64,000 bases of DNA from assembly GCF_001038505.1 (NCBI RefSeq), contig NZ_LDPY01000001.1:3286001-3350000 (forward strand), written 5' to 3'. The notes beneath the pieces are model-generated. The model had not been told where the DNA came from and did not search any database. It saw only the letters and a program-made list of their open reading frames with translations. The stretch is from Puniceibacterium sp. IMCC21224 (GTDB lineage Bacteria > Pseudomonadota > Alphaproteobacteria > Rhodobacterales > Rhodobacteraceae). The position numbers were made by a program, and so were the translations under genes. Below, piece after piece: positions 49,891 through 59,304 of the stretch. Each line of letters begins with the position of its first letter. Position 1 is the first letter of the stretch.

Positions 49891-50520
49891 ATGACAACAG
49901 AAACCCCCAAACAGCACTGGGACGAGATCTATCGCACCAAAAGAGCCACCTCATCTGGCACTCCAAGTGCGGTTCTGGTGCGCGTGGCTGAGGGGCTTAC
50001 CCCCGGACGGTCCCTTGATCTGGGATCGTCCAATGGTGACGATGTGATCTGGCTGGCGCAGCGAGGCTGGCGGGCGCTTGGGTTGGATATTTCCCCGGTG
50101 GCCTGCGACCGGGCCAGCGCCCGGGCCGAAACGCTGGGGCTGGGCGAACTTGCGCGATTTCAGTCCCGCGATCTGGGGCTTGGGCTGCCGGATGGTGAAT
50201 TTGATCTGATCACCGCATTGTATTTTCAATCGCATGTCGATTTGCCTCGCGCCGCGATTCTGCGTGCTGCGGCAGGGCAGGTCGCGCCCGACGGTCATCT
50301 GCTGGTCGTCTCTCACGCCGCACCGCCGCCCTGGGCCACGCCGGAAATGCTGGCCAACGCCGCCCCCTTCCCGACCGTCGCCAGCGAACTGGCCGATGTC
50401 GGTGCCGAAGATGGCGCGTGGCATAAAGTGCAGGCCGAAGTCGTGACCCGCCCGGGCAAAGGCCCGGATAACGCGTCCGCCGATTTGCAGGACAACGTGA
50501 TCCTGCTGCGCAAGGCGTGA
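49891..50520 (+). CDS. Class I SAM-dependent methyltransferase
   Basis: 209 residues. SAM-binding motif I reads SLDLGSSNGDD, with motif II-like acidic LGLDIS downstream and a late FDLITALYFQSH. The overall form is like TehB/thiopurine methyltransferase-type enzymes used in detoxification. The start at 49891 follows AAGGAG (8 nt). Divergent from an Rrf2 gene, which probably represses it. Substrate unknown. Confidence 0.83.
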   Translation: MTTETPKQHWDEIYRTKRATSSGTPSAVLVRVAEGLTPGRSLDLGSSNGDDVIWLAQRGWRALGLDISPVACDRASARAETLGLGELARFQSRDLGLGLPDGEFDLITALYFQSHVDLPRAAILRAAAGQVAPDGHLLVVSHAAPPPWATPEMLANAAPFPTVASELADVGAEDGAWHKVQAEVVTRPGKGPDNASADLQDNVILLRKA

Positions 50521-50550
50521 CCCGGTCGACATCCCGCTGCTGATTGCGGA

Positions 50551-50578
50551 CCCGTCAGCGGCGTCTACCGCTGACGGG
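50551..50578. terminator. Terminator between the methyltransferase and SDR genes
   Basis: CCCGTCAGCGG and CCGCTGACGGG form a perfect 11-bp stem with a 6-nt loop between convergent genes. Confidence 0.75.
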
Positions 50579-50585
50579 GTTACGA

Positions 50586-51335
50586 TCAGGCGGCCAGTGC
50601 TTCGGCGTCGCTGCCTGCTGGCAGGTGCAAGGGGCAATCCGGATCAGTCACAGCGCGCCAAATGGCCTGTACGACATCGCCCGGTCTGGTCGGCTCTTGC
50701 GCTGCGTTCTTCTGGAAATTGCCCATCACCTCGGCAACGAACGGTTTATACGCCTCGGGTGCCGCCGGTGCATCAGCCATCAACCCCCTTGCGTTACTGC
50801 CAAACTGTGTCCCCGGTGCCTGCCCGGGCAAGACAAGCCGCGTGCGGATTCCCAGCGGCGCCAATTCCAGCGCCAAACATTCCGTATAGGCGTTCACCGC
50901 CGCCTTGCTGGCGGTATAGACCGACAGCAGCGGCAGTGGCTTCATCGTCACGCTGGACGATACGTTGACGATGACACCCGCACCCCTGTCGCGCATCTGT
51001 GGAAGGACGGCGCGGATCATCGCGAATGTGCCAAAGGTGTTGGTTTCGAACAGCCTGCGGATCGTCTCGTCCGAGGTGCCCTCGAACACCGACAGCCAGC
51101 CGACGCCGGCATTGTTCACCAGCACGTCGATCGGTCCTGCGACCTGTACCGCCGCCGCAATGCTGTCAGGGGCAGTCACATCCAATGGCAACAGGCGCAA
51201 CCTGTCCGACACCGGCAACAGCGTCGGGTCAGGCCTACGCATGGTCGCCACGACGGACCACCCCCGGCCCAGAAAATCGCGCGCGGAGTCAAGGCCAAAG
51301 CCCGAGGAACATCCAGTGATTAAAACGGTCTTCAT
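50586..51335 (-). CDS. Short-chain dehydrogenase/reductase
   Basis: 249-residue classical SDR. The NAD(P) loop is TGCSSGFG, Ser in VNVSSSVTM, and the catalytic Y-x-x-x-K is VYTASKAAVNAY. No signal peptide. It is divergent from an AraC-type regulator, the usual arrangement for an AraC-controlled detoxification reductase. The substrate is unknown. Confidence 0.88.
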   Translation of the reverse strand: MKTVLITGCSSGFGLDSARDFLGRGWSVVATMRRPDPTLLPVSDRLRLLPLDVTAPDSIAAAVQVAGPIDVLVNNAGVGWLSVFEGTSDETIRRLFETNTFGTFAMIRAVLPQMRDRGAGVIVNVSSSVTMKPLPLLSVYTASKAAVNAYTECLALELAPLGIRTRLVLPGQAPGTQFGSNARGLMADAPAAPEAYKPFVAEVMGNFQKNAAQEPTRPGDVVQAIWRAVTDPDCPLHLPAGSDAEALAA

Positions 51336-51431
51336 ATCGGTATCTCCTGTTATTGAGCACTGTAGATGTCGACATGGCTGACTGGATTTTCTACAATCTA
51401 TACTCCTATTATGTTTATCGAAAGTCTCGAT

Positions 51432-52337
51432 ATGGCCGATCCTCTGTCTGACGTGATCTCACTTCTGCGCCCGCAGGCACCGTTTTCGAAGTTAGCCGAA
51501 GCCTCTGGCCCCTTTCGTGTGCGCCGCGAGGATATGGATGCTGTGTTCTATTGCCTGTTGCTGGGCGGGCGGATCTGTCTTGAGGTGGATGGAAAGCCGC
51601 CGCTGATGCTGAACGCCGGGGATTTCGTGCTGATCCCGAATGTCTCGGCTTTTACCATCGAGAGCGTCGACCCGCCCCCGCCGCCGGGCCTGCGCAGCAT
51701 CCCCGTGCCGGGCGAGGATGGCATTTTCCGGTTAGGACCGAACACTGGCCCCGCCGAGGTGCAGCAGCTTGTCGGTCATTGCCATTTTGGCAGTCCTGAT
51801 GCCGCGCTTCTGACATCCCTTTTGCCCGATATGGTCGTGGTGGGCGGCGACGACCGACTGGCGGCACTGGCCACCTTGCTGCGCGATGAAGCGCGCGCAA
51901 ACCGCCCCGCCCGGGATGTTATCGTCGAACATCTATTGCAGGTCCTGCTGATCGAGGCTTTTCGCGCCACCCCACCGTCCGGGGCTGCATCCGGCCTGCT
52001 ACGCGGCCTCGCCGATCCACGAATCGGCCCGGTGCTGCGCGCAATGCACGCCGCGCCCCACCGTGGCTGGACCGTTCCGTCGCTTGCGATCGAAGCGGGA
52101 TTGTCACGATCCGCGCTGTTCACGCGATTTGTCCGGGTCGTCGGGGAACCGCCGATAAGCTATCTGCTGACCTGGCGCATGACGTTGGCCAAAAAAATGC
52201 TGCGCTCGGGCCAGCACGGTGTAGCAGACGTTTCCAACAAGATCGGCTATGGCTCGGTTAGCGCGTTCAGTACAGCATTCACGCGCCATGTCGGCGCGTC
52301 CCCAACAGGATACATGCGAATGACCGCCGCTGAGTGA
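51432..52337 (+). CDS. AraC-family transcriptional regulator
   Basis: 301 residues from ATG 51432 (MADPLSDVISLLRP), the typical start of the cupin_6-type AraC proteins. An in-frame ATG lies 21 bp upstream. The N-terminal cupin domain includes GDFVLIPN; the C-terminal double helix-turn-helix is LAIEAGLSRSALFTRFV and ISNKIGY-like VADVSNKIGYGSVSAFSTAF. It probably regulates the divergent SDR. Confidence 0.87.
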   Translation: MADPLSDVISLLRPQAPFSKLAEASGPFRVRREDMDAVFYCLLLGGRICLEVDGKPPLMLNAGDFVLIPNVSAFTIESVDPPPPPGLRSIPVPGEDGIFRLGPNTGPAEVQQLVGHCHFGSPDAALLTSLLPDMVVVGGDDRLAALATLLRDEARANRPARDVIVEHLLQVLLIEAFRATPPSGAASGLLRGLADPRIGPVLRAMHAAPHRGWTVPSLAIEAGLSRSALFTRFVRVVGEPPISYLLTWRMTLAKKMLRSGQHGVADVSNKIGYGSVSAFSTAFTRHVGASPTGYMRMTAAE

Positions 52338-52697
52338 TCAAACCGCACGCAGTCAGCGTAGTGGCGGACGCGCCACCCACCCAGAGCAGCGGCGCGCCCG
52401 CTTGCCAAATGGTCGTGTCGTCGATGCTGTGGCCGAAATCTCTATTGAAGGGAAGACGCGGCTCTCCTCCAGTTCCACCTGTGACCGGACAAAAGTCAGG
52501 ACCCTTCAACCATTTGAGGGTCTGGATTGCCATCGTCGCATAGCGACCGGCGACCTGAGCGCCCGACACGCCCCGTGCAGCATCTGCCACGCAAACCAAA
52601 GCAATCTAGTCCCTGTTGCCTATGCCGTTACCCAAAAGGCCGGTTGCATTGCCCCCGAAACCGGCCCTAATGCGACCTGACTCTCTGACTCAAGACT
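52338..52697. other. 360-bp gap, no gene recognised
   Basis: A minus-strand frame of about 100 residues is open here, but it has no recognisable domain, no ribosome site and overlaps the AraC gene. No inverted repeats or terminators are obvious. It may be degenerate sequence. Confidence 0.45.
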
Positions 52698-53933
52698 GTG
52701 ATCGCGGTGCTGCTCTATCGTCTACTCAATTCGATTTATGTGCTGTGGCAGATGCTGCGGCTGTTGTGGCGGCGGGATTTCACCAGCCTGATCGCCCGTT
52801 TCGGAGGAGGCCCCATCGTCGTTGGCCCCCATCTCTGGCTGCACGGCGCCTCCAACGGCGAACTGGCATCTGCCCGCCCGATCCTCACCAAACTGTCGCA
52901 GCAGCGACCCTATCTTGGCCTGCTGGTGACAACCAACACGCGCACCGGCCTGGATCTCGCGCGCAGCTGGAACATTCCGCGACTTGATGCCCGCCTGGCG
53001 CCGTTTGATCTTGGCTGGCTGGTCCGACGACTGCATCGTCGCTGGCAGGTACAGTCGCATATCGTCATGGAATCCGACCTCTGGCCGCATCGAATCCTGT
53101 CCTGCCCGGGTCCGGTTGTGGTGCTGGGCGGACGCATGACTCGGGGATCGGCACGCGGATGGGGTTGGTTCGGCCCCTTGGGCGCACGCGCGCTGGGGCG
53201 GGTAAAGTATCTTTCGGCGCAGGACGGCGGGTCCCGCGACCGGTTTCTGGCCCTGGGGCTGGCGCAATCTGCATGTGGCCCTACCGTGGATCTCAAGGCA
53301 CTTTATACGCCGCCACCGGACCAGCGCCCCGATGCCACACTTCGCGACGCCTATCCGCGCGAATTAACCTGGTTTGCCGCATCCACCCATCCGGGCGAGG
53401 AGACCATCGTCATCGCAGCGCACCTGCTGGCACGAGAGGCGCGCCCCGGCCTGCGGCTGATCCTTGCCCCGCGCCATCCCGATCGCGCGGCTGAGGTCGC
53501 GCAGTTGCTACAGCATGCAGGATTACCCTATGCAACCCGCACCGGCGGAGGTCAGGCCGAGGTCCTGCTTGCCGATACAATGGGGGAAATGGCGCTGTGG
53601 TATGCGCTGGCCGGAGCCGTATTCATCGGCGGCACGCTGACGGACCGGGGGGGGCACACGCCCTATGAACCCGCAACATTCGGCGCTGCGCTGATCCACG
53701 GCGACGACGTGCGCAACTTTGCCAAAAGTTTCGCGCAACTGATCAAAGCGCAAGCCTCGGAACAGGTACATGACGCGGCGACGCTTGCTCAGGCGCTGGT
53801 ACGGCTAGGAGATGTTGAAACGCAGGTTGCTCGCGGTCAGGCGGCACAGACGGCGTTGCAACAGGACACCGATCTGAACGGGCTGATGCGCGATGTGCTC
53901 TTGATTGTGGCTCCGCCCTCAGACGTACCATAG
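52698..53933 (+). CDS. waaA: 3-deoxy-D-manno-octulosonate transferase-like glycosyltransferase
   Basis: 411-residue member of the WaaA/KdtA family, which adds Kdo to lipid A at the inner membrane. There is a hydrophobic N-terminal anchor, then the HGASNGEL segment corresponding to the catalytic Glu motif (usually HxxSxGE). The C-terminal GGTLTDRGGHTPYEPATFG resembles the WaaA GGS-GGQN-LEP motif. GTG at 52698 is the likely start, but it lacks a strong ribosome site. It could be a second, divergent transferase. Confidence 0.82.
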   Translation: MIAVLLYRLLNSIYVLWQMLRLLWRRDFTSLIARFGGGPIVVGPHLWLHGASNGELASARPILTKLSQQRPYLGLLVTTNTRTGLDLARSWNIPRLDARLAPFDLGWLVRRLHRRWQVQSHIVMESDLWPHRILSCPGPVVVLGGRMTRGSARGWGWFGPLGARALGRVKYLSAQDGGSRDRFLALGLAQSACGPTVDLKALYTPPPDQRPDATLRDAYPRELTWFAASTHPGEETIVIAAHLLAREARPGLRLILAPRHPDRAAEVAQLLQHAGLPYATRTGGGQAEVLLADTMGEMALWYALAGAVFIGGTLTDRGGHTPYEPATFGAALIHGDDVRNFAKSFAQLIKAQASEQVHDAATLAQALVRLGDVETQVARGQAAQTALQQDTDLNGLMRDVLLIVAPPSDVP

Positions 53934-54171
53934 GCGATGGTCGATGTGCAGAGCAGGCTAGGCATCGATCTATGACGATCCGACTGACCCCCTCCTTGAC
54001 ACCAGACGGGCCGCTCAAATTCGTATGGTTCGACAGGGCGCCGCGCGTACGCAAACTATGTCCGCTGTTTTGTGCCCCGCGCGCCACGTCCCAGACCCCT
54101 GATCGCAAAGGATTCTTGAACCTCACCCGCCGGGGGCTATCTTTTGCTGGATGATGTGACAGGATGACGGG

Positions 54172-54597
54172 ATGATCCAATACACTTTGAAATGTGCTCA
54201 GGACCACCAATTTGACAGTTGGTTCCGGTCTGCTGACGCCTTTGAGACGCTACACCGAACCGGAATGCTAGCCTGTGCCGTCTGCGGCGACGGGGACGTC
54301 AGTAAGGCGTTGATGGCTCCGCGCGTATCCCATGCGACCCAGGCACCAAAGGCGCGCCCACTTTCAGCGCCGCGCAGTGCGGCCGAACAGGCTTTGGCAG
54401 ACCTTCGGGCGCATGTCGAAAAAACCTCTGACTATGTTGGCGATACATTCGCTGATGAGGCCCGCGCCATTCACGACGGCACGGCGCCCGACCGCCCGAT
54501 CTGGGGTGAAGCCCGCGCAGATGAGGCCAAGAAGCTGATCGAAGATGGCGTGCCCGTCGCACCGCTGCCCTTTCGCCCGACACGAAAAACCAATTGA
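54172..54597 (+). CDS. DUF1178 family protein
   Basis: 141-residue soluble protein beginning MIQYTLKCAQDHQFDSWFRS, the DUF1178 signature. Cys8 and a CAVCGDGDV pair form a zinc-finger-like pattern. The function is unknown. The following SDR starts 16 bp after its stop, so the two may be co-transcribed. Confidence 0.88.
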   Translation: MIQYTLKCAQDHQFDSWFRSADAFETLHRTGMLACAVCGDGDVSKALMAPRVSHATQAPKARPLSAPRSAAEQALADLRAHVEKTSDYVGDTFADEARAIHDGTAPDRPIWGEARADEAKKLIEDGVPVAPLPFRPTRKTN

Positions 54598-54613
54598 ACG
54601 GAAAGGAGGCACC

Positions 54614-55252
54614 ATGCAGGTGCTGATCACAGGGGCCGGACGCGGCATTGGCGCGGCGCTGGCGGCAGGTTTTGCCGCGCGCGGGGATGACGTTCTGGGC
54701 ACGACACGCGATGGTGAATGGCCGCTCGAGGTAACAGATCCCGCCTCACATGCCGCGCTGGCCGCGCGTTTGGGCGACATGCCGCTCGACACGCTGATTT
54801 GCAATGCAGGTGTCTATGACGACAAACGTCAGAGTATTGAGGGCGGTTATCCGTCCGAGATGTGGGCGCACAGCTTTGCCGTCAATGTCACCGGCGTCTT
54901 TCTGGGTATTCAGGCGCTGCTGCCCAACCTGCGCCGTTCAAACGCGCCGCGTGTTGCCATCATCAGTTCTCAGATGGCCTCGTCCGAACGGGCACCGGGT
55001 GGCAGCTATATCTATCGCGCCTCCAAGGCAGCGGCACTGAATTTAGGTCGGAACCTCGCGGTGGATCTGGCGTCGGATGGAATTGCCGTAGGGATCTATC
55101 ACCCCGGATGGGTTCGCACCGATATGGGCGGCTCATCTGCGGATATTTCGGTAGGCGAGGCCGCCACAGGCCTGATACAACGGATCGATGCCCTAACCCC
55201 CGCAACCACCGGTGTATTCGAGACCTGGGATGGACGTCCGCACCCGTACTGA
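54614..55252 (+). CDS. Short-chain dehydrogenase/reductase
   Basis: 212-residue classical SDR with TGAGRGIGAAL, NAGVYDD, ISSQMAS and Y-x-x-x-K in YIYRASKAAALN. The start at 54614 has AAAGGAGG 5 nt upstream. It belongs with the preceding DUF1178 gene. Substrate unknown. Confidence 0.88.
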   Translation: MQVLITGAGRGIGAALAAGFAARGDDVLGTTRDGEWPLEVTDPASHAALAARLGDMPLDTLICNAGVYDDKRQSIEGGYPSEMWAHSFAVNVTGVFLGIQALLPNLRRSNAPRVAIISSQMASSERAPGGSYIYRASKAAALNLGRNLAVDLASDGIAVGIYHPGWVRTDMGGSSADISVGEAATGLIQRIDALTPATTGVFETWDGRPHPY

Positions 55253-55391
55253 CGCGCCGCGCCGTACTTTGTCTGAGCGCTTCTGGACACCGGGCACTGA
55301 TGCCTGATCCCCTCTCAAGCACGACCTCGCCCTTGCGAATTTGCGGAACGCCGCGTAAACCCTCGCTGATTCTGGCCTCCGGGAGAGTTTG

Positions 55392-56630
55392 ATGCCCGTT
55401 CTCGTGATGAAATTTGGCGGAACCTCCGTCGCAACGCTGGACCGGATTCGGCGGGCGGCGAAACGCGTTGGCGTAGAGGTCGCCAAGGGCAATGACGTCA
55501 TCGTCATCGTCAGCGCCATGTCGGGCAAGACAAATGAACTTGTTGGTTGGGTCAACGAAACATCGCCGATGTTCGACGCCCGCGAATATGACGCTGTGGT
55601 CAGTTCGGGTGAAAACGTCACCGCCGGGCTGATGGCGCTGACCTTGCAGGAAATGGATATCCCGGCGCGCAGTTGGCAAGGCTGGCAAGTGCCGGTGAAA
55701 ACCACTTCGGCGCACAGTTCCGCCCGGATCGAAGAAATTCCGAGCGACAACATCATGCGCAAATTCGGTGAAGGCATGCAGGTCGCCGTGGTTGCCGGCT
55801 TTCAAGGCATCAGCCCCGAAGGTCGCATCACCACATTGGGCCGCGGCGGCAGCGATACCACAGCCGTAGCCTTTGCCGCGGCGTTCGACGCGATACGCTG
55901 TGACATCTACACCGATGTCGACGGCGTCTATACCACCGACCCGCGCGTCTGCGACAAGGCGCGCAAGCTGGACCGCATCGCCTTTGAGGAAATGCTGGAA
56001 CTGGCCAGCCTGGGGGCCAAGGTGCTACAAACCCGCTCGGTCGAGCTGGCAATGCGCTACAAGGTCAAACTGCGGGTGCTGTCGAGTTTCGAGGAACAGT
56101 CGGACGATGCGGGCACGCTCGTCTGCGACGAGGAGGACATCATGGAAAGCAATGTCGTGGCCGGTGTGGCCTTTTCCCGCGAAGAGGCCAAGATGACGCT
56201 GGTCAGCGTCGCCGACCGCCCCGGCATCGCCGCCGCGATCTTTGTCCCGCTGAGCGAGGCAGGCGTGAACGTAGACATGATCGTGCAGAACATCGCCGAA
56301 GAAGGCCGCACCGACATGACCTTTTCCTGCCCGGTCGAGCAGGTCAAGCGCGCCGAAAAAGCGCTGAACGACGCCCAGACCAAAGGCAGCATCAACTTCC
56401 ACGAACTGGTGGCAGATACCGCCGTCGCCAAAATCTCGGTTGTGGGGATCGGCATGCGCAGCCACACTGGCGTCGCGGCCAAGATGTTTCAGGTTCTCTC
56501 GTCAGAGGGGATCAACATTAAGGTCATTGCAACCTCAGAGATCAAGATTTCGGTGCTGATCGACCGGAAATACATGGAACTTGCAGTGCAGGCCCTGCAT
56601 GATGCCTTTGAGCTTGAAAAAACGGGCTAA
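55392..56630 (+). CDS. lysC: Aspartate kinase
   Basis: 412-residue aspartokinase, the first step of lysine, threonine and methionine synthesis. N-terminal kinase motif MKFGGTSV, then GRGGSDTTA, and C-terminal paired ACT domains for feedback control. ATG 55392 is used; a TTG three bases earlier is in frame. lysC followed by ptsP is a conserved Rhodobacterales pair. Confidence 0.95.
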   Translation: MPVLVMKFGGTSVATLDRIRRAAKRVGVEVAKGNDVIVIVSAMSGKTNELVGWVNETSPMFDAREYDAVVSSGENVTAGLMALTLQEMDIPARSWQGWQVPVKTTSAHSSARIEEIPSDNIMRKFGEGMQVAVVAGFQGISPEGRITTLGRGGSDTTAVAFAAAFDAIRCDIYTDVDGVYTTDPRVCDKARKLDRIAFEEMLELASLGAKVLQTRSVELAMRYKVKLRVLSSFEEQSDDAGTLVCDEEDIMESNVVAGVAFSREEAKMTLVSVADRPGIAAAIFVPLSEAGVNVDMIVQNIAEEGRTDMTFSCPVEQVKRAEKALNDAQTKGSINFHELVADTAVAKISVVGIGMRSHTGVAAKMFQVLSSEGINIKVIATSEIKISVLIDRKYMELAVQALHDAFELEKTG

Positions 56631-56654
56631 GGTCATTCTGGCCAGAACAGGGGA

Positions 56655-58898
56655 ATGATGGCGGAACGTGCAGAAAGCGAAAGCCGCAAACTTCTCGGGC
56701 GGCTGCGGGACACGATGGCAGAACAGGCGGCCGGCCAGGCACGCCTGGACAAGATCACACATCTGACAGCCGATTCAATGGGCACCGAAGTGTGTTCGAT
56801 CTACCTGTTTCGCGATGCCGAAACGCTGGAACTTTGCGCCACCGAAGGACTGAAAGCCGAATCCGTCCACCAGACCCGGATGAAGCTGGGCGAAGGCCTT
56901 GTTGGTCGGGTTGCCCGAGCCGGCAAGGTGATCAACGCCGCTGATGCCCCGTCCGAGCGCGGCTTTCGTTACATGCCCGAAACCGGCGAAGAGATCTATT
57001 CCAGCTTCCTCGGGGTGCCGATCCAGCGACTTGGCGAAAAGCTGGGCGTGCTGGTGGTGCAGTCCAAAGAAGCCCGCGAATTCACCTCGGACGAGGTTTA
57101 TGCGCTGGAAGTGGTCGCGATGGTGCTGGCCGAGATGGCCGAGTTGGGCGCGTTTGTCGGAGAAGGCGCAGCGCTCAAGGCGCGGCACACGCAATCGGTG
57201 GTTCTGCGTGGCACCAGCGGTCAGGAGGGCACAGCCGAGGGTCATGTCTGGCTGCATGAACCCCGAGTCGTGGTCACAAATCTGGTCAGCGACGATCCCG
57301 TACGCGAACGCGAACGCCTGAACGCGGCAATCGAATCTTTGCGCATCAGCGTCGATGAGCTTTTGGCCGACGCCTCGGGCAACGCCGAGCAGGTGCAGGT
57401 GCTTCAGGCCTATCGCATGTTCGCCAATTCCAAAGGCTGGCTGCGCCGCATGGAAGAGGATATCGGCCGTGGCCTCTCTGCCGAGGCCGCCGTGGAAAAA
57501 GAGCAATCCTCGGCCCGCGCGCGTCTGGGGCAAGTCACGGACGCCTACCTGCGCGAACGGCTTCAGGATCTGGATGATCTCAGCAACCGTCTGCTGCGCA
57601 ACCTGACTGGTCAGGGCAAGGAAACCGGTGCCGACATGCCCGAAGATCCGATTCTGATCGCCCGCAACATCGGTCCCGGCGAAGTTCTGGAATATGGTCG
57701 CAAGCTTAAGGGGATCGTTCTCGAAGAGGGATCGGTCGGCTCACATGCGGCGATTGTGGCGCGGGCGCTGGCAATCCCGCTGGTGATCCACACCCCCGGC
57801 GTGACAAACGAGGCGCTGAATGGTGATCTGATCATGGTGGATGGTGATCAGGGTGTGGTGCATCTGCGGCCAGACGAAACCGTTGTCAGCGCGTTCCGCG
57901 ACAAAATCGCCATGCAGGCCAAAGCGATGGAGCGTTTTGCTTCGATCCGTGACGTGCCCTGCGTGGCAGCCTGCGGCACCCGGGTCCAGATGCTGATGAA
58001 TGCCGGGTTGATGGCGGACTTGCCCAGCCTCGCCTCGTCCGGGGCCGAGGGAGTTGGTCTGTTTCGCACCGAATTGCAGTTCCTGATCCGCAACCAGATG
58101 CCGCGACGGACCGAACTCGCTGCGCTCTATGAAAAGGTGATGACCTCAGCCGGCGACAAACGCGTGGTGTTCCGCACGCTTGATATCGGCTCGGACAAAG
58201 TTCTGCCCTACATGAAGCCCAATGATGAGCCAAACCCAGCCTTGGGCTGGCGCGCGATCCGGGTGGGTCTGGACAAACCGGGTGTGCTGCGCATGCAGTT
58301 GCAGGCGCTGCTACGCGCGGCCAAAGGCGGGCCGCTGACGGTGATGTTCCCGTTTGTCGCGCAATTCGAAGAATACCGGCAGGCGCGAGCCGAAATGGAC
58401 AAAGCACTGGAACGCGAACGTATTTTGGGTCACCCGGTCCCATCGCAACTGGACGTTGGCGCCATGCTCGAAACGCCGTCTCTGGCTTTTGCTCCGCAGA
58501 AATTCTTTGAAGAGGTCGGATTTCTGTCCATCGGCGGCAATGACCTCAAGCAGTTCTTCTTTGCCGCTGATCGCGAAAACGAGCGGGTCCGGCGACGTTA
58601 CGACACCCTGAACGTGAGTTTCCTGACTTTCCTCGAAGGCATTGTGGATCGCTGCGCCGCGACCGGAACGCGGTTATCGTTCTGCGGCGAAGATGCCGGG
58701 CGCCCAATTGAGGCCGTCTGCCTTGCCGCGATCGGGCTGCGCAACTTGTCGATGCGCCCTGCCTCTATCGGGCCGGTGAAGCACCTGATGATGCGGGTCA
58801 ATCTGGAAGAGGTCTACGAGGTGATCTCAGAAGCACGCGAGCGCGGCGAACAGACGGTGCGCCCGGCGGTGATGGAGCATTTGCGCGGGCGGCTCTGA
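56655..58898 (+). CDS. ptsP: Phosphoenolpyruvate-protein phosphotransferase PtsP (EI-Ntr)
   Basis: 747-residue enzyme I of the nitrogen PTS, which transfers phosphate from PEP to NPr. It has an N-terminal GAF domain (residues about 15-165), the phosphorylated His364 in GSHAAIVARA, the PEP-binding GVGLFRTEL, and the C-terminal Cys motif SFCGEDAGRP. It begins 24 bp after lysC. Length and domain order match PtsP. Confidence 0.95.
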   Translation: MMAERAESESRKLLGRLRDTMAEQAAGQARLDKITHLTADSMGTEVCSIYLFRDAETLELCATEGLKAESVHQTRMKLGEGLVGRVARAGKVINAADAPSERGFRYMPETGEEIYSSFLGVPIQRLGEKLGVLVVQSKEAREFTSDEVYALEVVAMVLAEMAELGAFVGEGAALKARHTQSVVLRGTSGQEGTAEGHVWLHEPRVVVTNLVSDDPVRERERLNAAIESLRISVDELLADASGNAEQVQVLQAYRMFANSKGWLRRMEEDIGRGLSAEAAVEKEQSSARARLGQVTDAYLRERLQDLDDLSNRLLRNLTGQGKETGADMPEDPILIARNIGPGEVLEYGRKLKGIVLEEGSVGSHAAIVARALAIPLVIHTPGVTNEALNGDLIMVDGDQGVVHLRPDETVVSAFRDKIAMQAKAMERFASIRDVPCVAACGTRVQMLMNAGLMADLPSLASSGAEGVGLFRTELQFLIRNQMPRRTELAALYEKVMTSAGDKRVVFRTLDIGSDKVLPYMKPNDEPNPALGWRAIRVGLDKPGVLRMQLQALLRAAKGGPLTVMFPFVAQFEEYRQARAEMDKALERERILGHPVPSQLDVGAMLETPSLAFAPQKFFEEVGFLSIGGNDLKQFFFAADRENERVRRRYDTLNVSFLTFLEGIVDRCAATGTRLSFCGEDAGRPIEAVCLAAIGLRNLSMRPASIGPVKHLMMRVNLEEVYEVISEARERGEQTVRPAVMEHLRGRL

Positions 58899-59304
58899 GC
58901 GCGGTTTTATACGCCGTTCAGAGCGAATTCCCGAGTATAGTCGCCTCTGGCCAGCAAACGCGACTGCGCTTGATAATTTTGGTGGGACACTACCACCCCC
59001 AAATGTGTACGTCCGACCGCACTGATATTTCACGCGGTCGGACATGATCCCTTTAGGTCATCGTTGGTCAGGCCCTTCTGGCACTGCCGCCCTTGCACCG
59101 CATATTTTACGCGGCAGGAGACCCGATTCAACCCATATTCCGGGCCGAACCCTCGACTTTGCCCCGTACACTGACGCCAAAATTGCGCCCGCGATACCGG
59201 ACCCTGTCCTATCCGCAGCCGCCGTCCCCAGTGTCAACCGCAGGGAATAGATACTGCGTACAACCTTTATGCTCGGTTACTGAAATCGCCTACCCCAGAA
59301 AAAA
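58899..59304. other. Gap after ptsP with a hairpin
   Basis: 406 bp without a supported gene. It holds a perfect 10-bp inverted repeat, GTCCGACCGC at 59011-59020 and GCGGTCGGAC at 59034-59043, with a 13-nt loop. There is no T-run, so it may be a terminator or a protein-binding site. The remainder shows nothing recognisable. Confidence 0.5.

Noticed and set aside
52279..52599. Minus-strand frame of about 106 codons considered as a gene or transposase remnant
   Set aside because: It overlaps the AraC gene, has no ribosome site and I could not match it convincingly to any transposase family.
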